From a virus: 36,697 nucleotides of DNA. Position numbers and translations under genes: made by a program. Position 1 is the first letter of the stretch, and every line of letters starts with the position of its first letter. The notes under the pieces were generated by a model that made no database searches, was not told where the DNA came from, and saw nothing but the letters and a program-made list of their open reading frames with translations. This document shows positions 1 to 7,922 of this stretch, in pieces. The DNA lies in the IMG/VR virus record IMGVR_UViG_3300046777_002606, positions 1 to 36,697 of that record; one strand, written 5' to 3'.

Positions 1-1410
1 CCTTGCACCTACTCCAGATCCGACAATTTGTATCGGGCCATATTTTCTACCACCAGAAAACTTACCATTTTCTTTTATGGTTTCTTTTTCCGGAACAGTA
101 ACATCAAATATAGCATTACCTGCAAACACACCGGATCCAGTTTTTCCCTTTCTTTTAAATATAACTTTACCACCATCAGACGGAATAATAACCTCTCTTG
201 CAGCAAGTCCAGCAAAATTAGGATTATCATCAACATCCATAACAAAATTTATTTCACCAGATCCAGTTCCATCAACTTGCAGATAGAAATTTGATCCCTC
301 TTTAATAAACTTTGCTTTTATATTGGAAGGTGTAGTTGTAGATGTAGATGTATCTGTAGCAGTAGGTTTTTCAATGGCGGGAGCATTTAAAAGATCGACT
401 TTAAGAATATGATTTCCTTCAGAAATTGTTTTCTGCAAAGGAGATGGATTATCCTTAAATCCTTTTAGGTTACCAACCAAACTACCATCAACAAAAACCT
501 GTGCAGTATCATCACATACCCCTCTAAAAATATATTCTCCACTAACAGGAAAATTCAACTCCCATTCCATAGAGAATATTTTTCCTGCTTCACTGCTTCC
601 AATTAAATCAGACGGTTTAATCGGAGAAACTGCATAAGTATTCATAAACTCTCCCCATTGGGAGAAAGTTACTGGTACAGTATCTTGTGTGGCATAAGAT
701 TTTTCAATAGTATAAACTCTATCTGGTTGTGTTTCTCTTGTTGTCCAAAAAGGATTTTTAAGTGCTCTCTGAAATATTTCTATTTCTCTTTGAATTGGAT
801 CAGCACCAACTCTTGTATATACTTGAGGTTCCCAAGGTCCCAATTCTTCTCCGTTAGGACCAAACCTTTTACCGTATCCAACATCAGTATCTTTACACAG
901 TTGATACTCTTCAAAATCTTCCTCACCCTCAAAAACTTCTATTTCATCAGCAGTTTCCCCAAGAACAGCAGTTAAAACGGCACCGTTACCAATCTGACAA
1001 TAATCCTTTGCTGCAACAATTGGTGGATATTGATATCCATATCCACCAGTAATAAGATCGACAGCAAGCAAAGATCCATCTCTACCAATTATAGGATTTC
1101 CAGCAGCGCCAATTCCACCACCACCAAAAAATTGAATTATTGGTGGACCACACTCTCGATATTCTTGAATGCCTGCACACTCTCCTTCGGATGCAATTAA
1201 GTCATTTGGCGTAAGAAGATTGACCTCATTAATACTCAAATAACGAATATTATTATCTCCATCCCTAAAAACAAAAGTTGTTCCAGGATTGTTCTTTGCA
1301 TATTCATTTGCTTCACAAACAGATACACCATTAACAAAACCAAGAGTTGGATCAATGTATCCAACCTTAATATCATCTTTAGTAGGTGCAGCAAACAAAT
1401 TAAAAGACAT
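1..1410 (-). CDS. PA14-like virion structural protein, C-terminus cut by window edge
   Basis: A 470-codon open frame runs leftward from the ATG at 1410 off the window edge, so the C-terminus is missing. The start has a purine-rich ribosome site (GGGAGAT) just upstream. The first half has Gly-rich stretches (FFGGGGIGAAGNP) and a run of aromatic residues. The middle (about residues 270-310) reads SGEYIFRGVCDDTAQVFVDG, which resembles a PA14 or carbohydrate-binding beta-sandwich. A Thr/Ser-rich linker near residue 350 is followed by another beta-rich, Gly-rich part. It lies directly downstream of gp5 in the tail-hub operon and has its own late promoter at 1440-1447. It is probably a baseplate-associated or fibre-like structural protein; the exact role is inferred from position and the PA14-like segment only. 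Confidence 0.72.
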   Translation of the reverse strand, partial: MSFNLFAAPTKDDIKVGYIDPTLGFVNGVSVCEANEYAKNNPGTTFVFRDGDNNIRYLSINEVNLLTPNDLIASEGECAGIQEYRECGPPIIQFFGGGGIGAAGNPIIGRDGSLLAVDLITGGYGYQYPPIVAAKDYCQIGNGAVLTAVLGETADEIEVFEGEEDFEEYQLCKDTDVGYGKRFGPNGEELGPWEPQVYTRVGADPIQREIEIFQRALKNPFWTTRETQPDRVYTIEKSYATQDTVPVTFSQWGEFMNTYAVSPIKPSDLIGSSEAGKIFSMEWELNFPVSGEYIFRGVCDDTAQVFVDGSLVGNLKGFKDNPSPLQKTISEGNHILKVDLLNAPAIEKPTATDTSTSTTTPSNIKAKFIKEGSNFYLQVDGTGSGEINFVMDVDDNPNFAGLAAREVIIPSDGGKVIFKRKGKTGSGVFAGNAIFDVTVPEKETIKENGKFSGGRKYGPIQIVGSGVGAR

Positions 1411-1439
1411 ATCTCCCTATTTCATTATTTCATTATTGA

Positions 1440-1447
1440 TATTTATC
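1440..1447 (-). promoter_or_regulatory. T4-type late promoter (GATAAATA)
   Basis: GATAAATA on the minus strand lies 30 bases upstream of the ATG at 1410, in the short gap after gp5. It fits the T4-type late -10 box as seen in cyanophages (NATAAATA). Initiation about six bases downstream would give a short leader for the PA14-like gene. Confidence 0.55.
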
Positions 1448-1457
1448 CTATTTGGCA

Positions 1458-3254
1458 TCAAAATTGTATTCCACCAATTGAACTACCAGGTGTTCCCAGT
1501 CGCGGTTGACCTGTTCTAGGATTGATATTAAGATCAGGTTCATTTTGACTTGGTTGAGCAAATGGTGTTTCAGTAACTTGAGGTGCTACTGGAGTTCCTT
1601 GAGATGCTCTATCAACTTCTGCTGGTCTTGGTTGCTGTGGTTCTTCAGCAGCACCAGAACCATTTTGGAGGGTGTAGTAATCAGATGCTGCACAATTTGG
1701 TTTTAAGTCACATCCAAAAATATTAATCTTGATATTTTCAAAGTTTAATGCAGCGGTTAAACTTCCACTAATTCCACCAATCAAATCTTTTATACTCCCA
1801 ATAATATCACTTACATTTCCCAATTCTTTTTGAATGTCACTTAAAAATTTATTTACATTATCAAGAATACTATCAATTCCAGTTGTCATTTCGCTCATAT
1901 TTAATGCAATTACATCTCCCGTTAACTGCTCGACAGAACAAATTGGGGTAACTGGAGTTTGTAAAATCATAGTTCCATCCGGTCTTCTTTTCTCTGGAGG
2001 TAATTGTCTTTTGAGTGCTTTGTCTAAGAGACCTTGAATTAAAGCGCAAAGATTATTCGTGATTTTATTATACAAACAAGTAATTAATTCAGTAATAGTT
2101 TCTTTAATATCAAAATATCTATTTCTCAGATTTGGTGGTAAGAGTTCCACTGTAGGAGAGAGACCTTTGTTTACTTGCTTTAAAACATACTCCATAATCT
2201 TGTTGAATATCACTTTCATATATTTCGCAATAATACAAGCAAAATTAGCAATAAGAGATTGAATTTCTCCAATCTTATTTGAAACCGCATCCACATAACT
2301 TTGAGCAGCATTTAGAACTTTATCAATATCCTTAGTCAAATTTTCAAGTTCAATCTGAATTGCTTTGAGTGCAGATTTAACACTCTCACAAGGAGAGAGT
2401 AAAACAGTCTTCCTTTGGTAATAATCGTTTCTTACAACATCTGCCTTTGATTGTTCATGTACAGCATCTACATTTTCTTTTGTTGCTCCAGGTTGTGATG
2501 GAGATGTTGGAGAGTTTGCTGCCTCACATCGTGCTTTGATGCCGGCAGAAACTGCCTTTTTGACAAATTCATCAAAGGCAGCACCCGTTAAATTTCGTGC
2601 GGTTGCTTCAGCAGATGCACTCCTAAGATCCCTAAGTTGAAAAGAATTTGCTTTTCCATAAGGAAGTCCATACTTGTCTAATTGAGTTCCTGGAGGTATC
2701 GGCGCACATTCTTCAGATTGTTCTTTAGATTTTGGCTTATTAATTACAAGTCCTTCATCAGGAACTTTAATATTTGGATCTTTATTTCCATCTGCGGGAG
2801 TTGCGTGGCCACTTACAGCGAGACTTCCTGGTTGAGTATTTGTTACTCTACTATCTCCCGTTTTTGTTGCAAGAGGAGTTTGTGCATTATTGCCAAGAAC
2901 ACCCATAATAACGGGCACTTGTTGCTCTTGACCATCAAGAAAAAATCCAAAAACAATCATGCCTTGACGAAGGTTAGCAGTTGCTCCTGCATTTGCTTGT
3001 CCGCCGCCTCCAGTCACAGGATACATTATCTGTGCCCAAGGAAGTTGCTCCGATGGAATTTCAGTCTCTCCTTGATCGTGAAGACCTATAATTCTAACTT
3101 TATATCTTCTACCCCATCCAGGAATTTGATCTTTACTCTCAAATTTTCCCGGCAATATATTATCTCGCCAAGTTGAATCACTAGCGATTTGTCCTATCCA
3201 CCAATTAAAATGTGCTCCAAGAAAACCTGGATTAAATAGAGATCCACCTTCCAT
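1458..3254 (-). CDS. 5: Baseplate central hub protein gp5 (OB-fold form, no lysozyme domain)
   Basis: 598 residues. The N-terminal 130 residues contain the gp5 OB-fold pattern: YKVRIIGLHD near residue 60, LPWAQIMYPVTGGGG, then RQGMIVFGFFLDG and VPVIMGVLG. In T4, gp5 sits under the gp27 trimer and forms the membrane-piercing needle of the hub. Here there is no T4-type lysozyme domain after the OB fold. The rest is a long helical, coiled-coil-rich region (about residues 280-500) and a Pro/Gln-rich tail ending GGIQF, with no obvious gp5 beta-helix repeats. It is preceded by a 72-residue gene and a gp27-like gene in one operon. The hub role follows from the OB domain and synteny; loss of lysozyme suggests the lytic activity resides elsewhere, perhaps in the gene at 4846-7917. 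Confidence 0.85.
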   Translation of the reverse strand: MEGGSLFNPGFLGAHFNWWIGQIASDSTWRDNILPGKFESKDQIPGWGRRYKVRIIGLHDQGETEIPSEQLPWAQIMYPVTGGGGQANAGATANLRQGMIVFGFFLDGQEQQVPVIMGVLGNNAQTPLATKTGDSRVTNTQPGSLAVSGHATPADGNKDPNIKVPDEGLVINKPKSKEQSEECAPIPPGTQLDKYGLPYGKANSFQLRDLRSASAEATARNLTGAAFDEFVKKAVSAGIKARCEAANSPTSPSQPGATKENVDAVHEQSKADVVRNDYYQRKTVLLSPCESVKSALKAIQIELENLTKDIDKVLNAAQSYVDAVSNKIGEIQSLIANFACIIAKYMKVIFNKIMEYVLKQVNKGLSPTVELLPPNLRNRYFDIKETITELITCLYNKITNNLCALIQGLLDKALKRQLPPEKRRPDGTMILQTPVTPICSVEQLTGDVIALNMSEMTTGIDSILDNVNKFLSDIQKELGNVSDIIGSIKDLIGGISGSLTAALNFENIKINIFGCDLKPNCAASDYYTLQNGSGAAEEPQQPRPAEVDRASQGTPVAPQVTETPFAQPSQNEPDLNINPRTGQPRLGTPGSSIGGIQF

Positions 3255-3260
3255 TACTTA

Positions 3261-3479
3261 TCAATCATCATAAACTCTACATTCAAGTGCATCTGGATGT
3301 CCATCACAATAAAGTTCTAGTGGTGTTGGATCATGATCATCATCTGGGTGATTTACTTGGTATTGTTCTAAATTTCCTAGCTCATCTGCTAAATGACGAC
3401 GACGCTGACCGCTGGTGTTGGGGTTATCCAATTCATCACGATCATCATTAATATGTTGTTGAAGAGTTCTGTCCGTCAT
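3261..3479 (-). CDS. Small acidic protein between gp27-like and gp5
   Basis: 72 residues, very rich in Asp, Glu and His (for example DDDHDPT and the DALECRVYDD end), with no membrane segment. The start overlaps the stop of the upstream gp27-like gene in an ATGA arrangement, and the stop lies seven bases before gp5, so all three are probably translated together. Its fixed place between two hub genes suggests a small hub component or assembly factor, but no family is recognised. It is well supported as a gene by the overlap. Confidence 0.65.
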   Translation of the reverse strand: MTDRTLQQHINDDRDELDNPNTSGQRRRHLADELGNLEQYQVNHPDDDHDPTPLELYCDGHPDALECRVYDD

Positions 3480-4822
3480 AATGGTATCTTGCCGGAGGTG
3501 TGATTTCCAATTCTACCAAAAGAATCTCTAACTAAATTCAATTTGGTGTAAGTTTCCTTTGGAGAAATATAGTGGCATAAATCTGCTATAATATATAGAC
3601 CACCATATTCCTTATTAATTTCCTCATCCGCAACAGAGAGTTGTTTGGCATCACAGTAAACAACATCTCCAGCGTGTAAAGAAAAATCTCCAGGTATAGT
3701 AATTGTACTTTTCATAGAAAACAATTGATTATATCTCATGATAGATTGATTCAAGATATTCTTGTACTCAAAATTTTCTTCCTTGGATTTTGTTATTTGC
3801 TGTTCTGTATTACCCGAAGGAAGAGTTCCTTTATCAAGAAGATAATAAGTAGTTCTTGAGAAATCTTTATTGGCACCAGTTCTATTAAATTCTGGATTTA
3901 ATACCGGAAGATCTTTTCCCGATTTTTTAATACCACCTTTCTTTTCTATTTCTTTTGCGTTTGGAACAACCACTTCATAATAGAAAGTGAACGGGTCAAA
4001 TAATACTGTTCGTGTTGAATATGCTCCCATCTTAAGTTTTTCTTGAACATCAACCCGATTGTCCTTTGAATATTCAAGAGCTTTGACATCATAACCAGAT
4101 GGTATGTTATCACCTCTAGAATCTGGAGTCTGGTTAAAAACTATAGATTTTTTCTTCTCCTGACTTGATAAAGAATCAATTGACTTAAACTTAAATCCTT
4201 CAGAAGTCTCAAAGAAAAAATAACCAGCAGTATTACCTTTTGCTTTTTCAAAATTAGGAACTGATTTTTTTGATAACCAATTCATTGCATAATATGGTTT
4301 TCTATTATTACCTACAAAATTATAGTTATTTGAGGTTTCTTCAATATCTATTTTTTTCTTTGTCGCAAGATAATTCGATGCCGTTAGAATTTTTTTAATA
4401 TGATCAGATATTTTTCCATCAAATCTTTCATTAAGTCTAATCTTTTCATTTAAAATAAACTCTTTGGACACGAGTTCCAATTGAACCATCGACTTAGTTG
4501 TATCATCACTCAAAGGAGTAACTTTATTTACATACATTGTCAAATTCAATTCGGTTTCATTATTATCTTTAAATTTTACTGCGACTTTCTCTTGCCCAAC
4601 TATTGGTAATCCCTCAAGAGCAGTTTTATTATCAATGGCGTTTCCCGAATCGGCAAATGTGTAAGTTATTCTTACTGTGTCTTGAAGAATACTTTCATAA
4701 TACATTAAACGAACAGCACCATTTACAACACTCACAGTTTTTCCTTGACTTTTATTTGATACTATATCAAATTTTTCTATGTAAGATGGTTGTGCGCTTT
4801 TGGTTGTTATTAAATTTGCCAT
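3476..4822 (-). CDS. gp27-like baseplate hub protein
   Basis: 448 residues. The N-terminal part (residues 15-115: FDIVSNKSQGKTVSV, LMYYESILQDTVRI, LEGLPIVGQEKVAVKF, LNLTMYVNKVTPLSDD) has the repeated beta-strand pattern of the phage tail hub fold represented by T4 gp27. The central region may attach to the tube, and the C-terminal part (GDFSLHAGDVVYCDA, GGLYIIADLCHYIS, YTKLNLVRDSFG) is the typical hub ending. Its position next to gp5 is where a gp27 partner is expected. T4 gp27 is of similar size (about 390 residues). Direct sequence identity to T4 gp27 is low, so the call rests on fold pattern and context. The ATG at 4822 follows an AGAGG ribosome site. Confidence 0.7.
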   Translation of the reverse strand: MANLITTKSAQPSYIEKFDIVSNKSQGKTVSVVNGAVRLMYYESILQDTVRITYTFADSGNAIDNKTALEGLPIVGQEKVAVKFKDNNETELNLTMYVNKVTPLSDDTTKSMVQLELVSKEFILNEKIRLNERFDGKISDHIKKILTASNYLATKKKIDIEETSNNYNFVGNNRKPYYAMNWLSKKSVPNFEKAKGNTAGYFFFETSEGFKFKSIDSLSSQEKKKSIVFNQTPDSRGDNIPSGYDVKALEYSKDNRVDVQEKLKMGAYSTRTVLFDPFTFYYEVVVPNAKEIEKKGGIKKSGKDLPVLNPEFNRTGANKDFSRTTYYLLDKGTLPSGNTEQQITKSKEENFEYKNILNQSIMRYNQLFSMKSTITIPGDFSLHAGDVVYCDAKQLSVADEEINKEYGGLYIIADLCHYISPKETYTKLNLVRDSFGRIGNHTSGKIPL

Positions 4823-4845
4823 TTCTTATTACCTCTTATTTCTAT

Positions 4846-7800
4846 TTACCCACCTTGATATAATGTCGAGAATGGATCAGATTCCTCCCTACTGCTACCA
4901 ATATATGTAACTCCACCGTAAGTTTCATTAGTTTCATAACTACTTCCATTAATTTGGGATGGCATTGTAACAACAATTGTTTCTTGTGCCTCTGTTTCAT
5001 AAGAAGCATATCCAGAAATTAATTTAAGTTTTTCAATAATTGATGGTGCTTTTGCAACCAATTGTGACTTATTTTCAATATCAATTATTTCTTTAGTTAG
5101 ATCATAACCAAAAAGATTTACAGAATCTTTATCAATGACTTTAAACATTTCACCTTTATGGAGACTTAAGATAAATCCATCTCTGGGTGATATTCCAAAA
5201 GATTTTCCACCAAAATAATAAGAATCCGGTGCCTTATTTGATAAAACTGTTCCTTCCTGTTTTGCTAGTTTACCATCAAGAGTATATCTACCATGACCAA
5301 CAAAAGCATTTACACCAACGATATCTGCTTTCATTCCATATCCACCAGGTTCAAATCTATGATTTTTTATTTGTAATGGAAATGGAACTTTATTTCCTTG
5401 ACCATAAGCACCACCGACTTGGATATCAATTTCTGTTTTTCTATGAGCAGATTGTCCTCTAGCAATAATTTTTCTAATCTGTTCATCTGTGGCATTTGAA
5501 GGAACAAATTCTTCAGATCTTCCAATAAAAACAGATTTTTTACCAAGAAAATGTTTAATTACATTGAAAGCGGCAGCAGCAGGTCCAGAAGGATCTCCTG
5601 GTTTTGTTGTTCCAACATGAAAATGTACTCCATCAGATGCTCCAGAATTACCTTGAATAAAGTTACTTGCGCCAAATTTTACATTTCCAACAATTCCCGC
5701 ATTAACTTGTGCTGCACTCAATTTACCTGCTTTAAACATACCAATAGTTGCGCCACGAGGTTCAAATCCAAATGCGTGTCCAAGTCTTCTAACTTCGGTT
5801 TCATCTGCAAGATGATTTTCTGCATTTTCAAATGCGTATGATCTAAAGCTATCTCTAGGTCCCACAAATTGCCTAGCAGATTGTTGTTTTGATTTATCTA
5901 AAATCGCAGCTGCAACTGTTTCTAATTGTGCTTGAGTTTTACCTTGAGATTTTGCAAATTTTATTGCATCTTCTTTTGTTTTGATTGCTGCCCACGCTGA
6001 TGGAGATGCATAATCACTAACTGGTTGAAATTGTCCTGGATCAAGAATAGATTTTCTAATACTGTTATTAACTTTCCAAGGATCTCCTGGCATCGCAACT
6101 CTATTATAAATTGCCTGAGCAACATCAGCAGCACCTTGGGGATCTGAATTTTCAAACATTGCTGCAGTAGCAAGTAACCAAAAATCTGGACTATCACTAG
6201 AGACTTGAACTCCACCTCCAGCTCCCATATCTCCTGGACTAGGTGCGGTTTCTTCCCCACCAACTTTTTTAAGTTTTAAATTTTCTTGAATTTCTCTTAA
6301 AGTTTTTTGTGCATTAGTTTCTGTTGCTTCTTTGAAAGACTTTGCAACCCAATCACTAATATCACCACCTTGGGAAATTGCATCAAGTGCTTTAGGATCA
6401 ACTAATCCACCTTCAACAAATGCAGCAGCAAGACCACCTTTTAATTTTCCATCATCTATTCCTTTCGCAACCAACATATTAATACCAAGTCCAACATTCG
6501 TATAATCCTGTTGGGTTGGTTTTTGTCCCAAAAGAATCTTGGAAGTAATTGCAAGTATTGGTCCAAAGTAATCACTCTCCCCAAGATTTTGTCCAGCCTT
6601 TTGAATTACTTTGAAAGGATTCATAACATCACTTGCCTTTTGTGCCATCTTGAATGGATTTGGAAATAATCCAAATAACTTTTGCTCACCACCAACATCA
6701 GCACCAGGAGAAGTTGCCTTCACATCACCTGGTTTTTTTGGTGTAATTTTTACTCTTCTTTTATATTTGCCCTTTGTCGAACGAGAAACTGTTCTTTTTA
6801 CTTTACCGGCAGACTTTCCTCCTCTTGTTATTCCACCTTCAGCTAGACCAGTAACGATTGAAGGTCCCGACATATATGGACTTCTTTTTTTAATTTGGTT
6901 ATCAGTTACTCCAGGTTTTCCACTAAATGCTCTCCCAACACTCTTATCAAACTCTTTCCCACCCATAAATTCACGAGCAACATCAAGTGCTAAAAATACC
7001 CAACCAGCAATAGGAATTGCAGAACCAAAGGAGAGTAATCCACCAACATAATCACCCTCACGGATTCTCATTATACCTTCAACAATTGCAAGACCAGCAC
7101 CTAAAAATGGAATTGCCTTAAGTGCTTTCGAACCTACTTTCGCAGTTAATTTTGCCGCACCCTTTCCACCAACACGAGCAGCAGCTCTTGTTGCCACCCT
7201 ACCAGCACCCCGTCTACCAACAGTTCCTGCTACCTTTTCTGCACCTCTCTTAGTACCTCTATCTCTTAAACGACTCATTCCAAAATCAGCACCTGCCATC
7301 CCAACAATGATGGCAAGATTCATAAATTTTTCAAATTCATTTGTGAGTTTATCAAAGTTCTTTAATGCATCATCACCAAATGTTTTACCTATTAAGTTGC
7401 GACTAAAATCAACTGCTTTATATCCCCAATCAATAAACGTTACCAATCCATTTAAAAGTTTTCCACCAAGTCCAAGAACCAAATCAGTTGCTTTCCCCAA
7501 AAACTTTACGATAGGAATTATTTTTGGCAAATGTTCAACCAATCTAACTGCAAAATATCCAAGAATAACATTACCAATAAAATTTTTTATCCAATCCAAA
7601 AATCCCATTCTAGGAAGACTTGGCATTTTTATTTTACCAGTTTCTGCCTTTGGTTTTGTTTCTAACTTTTCTTCTATCTTTTCTCTTCTCTTGGAACTAT
7701 CTTGCTTTTTAGACTCATTCAGTTTTTTCTTTTCTGCGGCAAGAGTTCCTTTTAAGATACTATCAATCTCAATTACTTTTACTTTAATAATTCCAATATT

Positions 7801-7917
7801 CTTTACCGCATTTTCACTCAAAATTACAGAAGAGGAAGCTTTAATAACAGTCTTATTAACCTTCGCTAATGCTCCTCCCTTTGAGGAAGGTAAAAATTTT
7901 TGAGTGTTGATTGCCAT
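4846..7917 (-). CDS. Large tail protein with SleB-like and M23-like lytic motifs
   Basis: 1023 residues. The N-terminal 110 residues are Lys-rich and helical. Long hydrophobic helices follow (about 115-215, then an Ala/Gly-rich 260-320), like phage tape-measure proteins. A Gly/Lys-rich linker leads to about residues 575-640. These resemble the SleB/Hydrolase_2 cell-wall hydrolases: a Glu in AAMFENSD, then VAQAIYNRV and DPGQFQPVSD. Further on, HFHVG near 766, HRKTEID near 826 and VGHGRY near 876 look like the metal-binding pieces of an M23 peptidase in an unusual order. The C-terminal 130 residues are unassigned. The gene directly follows the tape-measure-like gene and precedes the hub genes, so the protein probably lies in the tail lumen or tip and helps local peptidoglycan opening. 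The enzyme roles are inferred from motifs. Confidence 0.65.
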   Translation of the reverse strand: MAINTQKFLPSSKGGALAKVNKTVIKASSSVILSENAVKNIGIIKVKVIEIDSILKGTLAAEKKKLNESKKQDSSKRREKIEEKLETKPKAETGKIKMPSLPRMGFLDWIKNFIGNVILGYFAVRLVEHLPKIIPIVKFLGKATDLVLGLGGKLLNGLVTFIDWGYKAVDFSRNLIGKTFGDDALKNFDKLTNEFEKFMNLAIIVGMAGADFGMSRLRDRGTKRGAEKVAGTVGRRGAGRVATRAAARVGGKGAAKLTAKVGSKALKAIPFLGAGLAIVEGIMRIREGDYVGGLLSFGSAIPIAGWVFLALDVAREFMGGKEFDKSVGRAFSGKPGVTDNQIKKRSPYMSGPSIVTGLAEGGITRGGKSAGKVKRTVSRSTKGKYKRRVKITPKKPGDVKATSPGADVGGEQKLFGLFPNPFKMAQKASDVMNPFKVIQKAGQNLGESDYFGPILAITSKILLGQKPTQQDYTNVGLGINMLVAKGIDDGKLKGGLAAAFVEGGLVDPKALDAISQGGDISDWVAKSFKEATETNAQKTLREIQENLKLKKVGGEETAPSPGDMGAGGGVQVSSDSPDFWLLATAAMFENSDPQGAADVAQAIYNRVAMPGDPWKVNNSIRKSILDPGQFQPVSDYASPSAWAAIKTKEDAIKFAKSQGKTQAQLETVAAAILDKSKQQSARQFVGPRDSFRSYAFENAENHLADETEVRRLGHAFGFEPRGATIGMFKAGKLSAAQVNAGIVGNVKFGASNFIQGNSGASDGVHFHVGTTKPGDPSGPAAAAFNVIKHFLGKKSVFIGRSEEFVPSNATDEQIRKIIARGQSAHRKTEIDIQVGGAYGQGNKVPFPLQIKNHRFEPGGYGMKADIVGVNAFVGHGRYTLDGKLAKQEGTVLSNKAPDSYYFGGKSFGISPRDGFILSLHKGEMFKVIDKDSVNLFGYDLTKEIIDIENKSQLVAKAPSIIEKLKLISGYASYETEAQETIVVTMPSQINGSSYETNETYGGVTYIGSSREESDPFSTLYQGG

Positions 7918-7922
7918 TTATC

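Noticed and set aside
2682-3176. 164-codon plus-strand frame opposite gp5
   Set aside because: Antisense shadow rich in Ser, Arg and Cys with no start context; gp5 on the other strand is well supported.
6611-7903. Long plus-strand frames (146 and 198 codons) opposite the 1023-residue tail gene
   Set aside because: They are antisense shadows of the tail gene, have no ribosome site or promoter, and have the odd Phe/Leu/Ser composition of reversed Lys/Glu-rich coding sequence.
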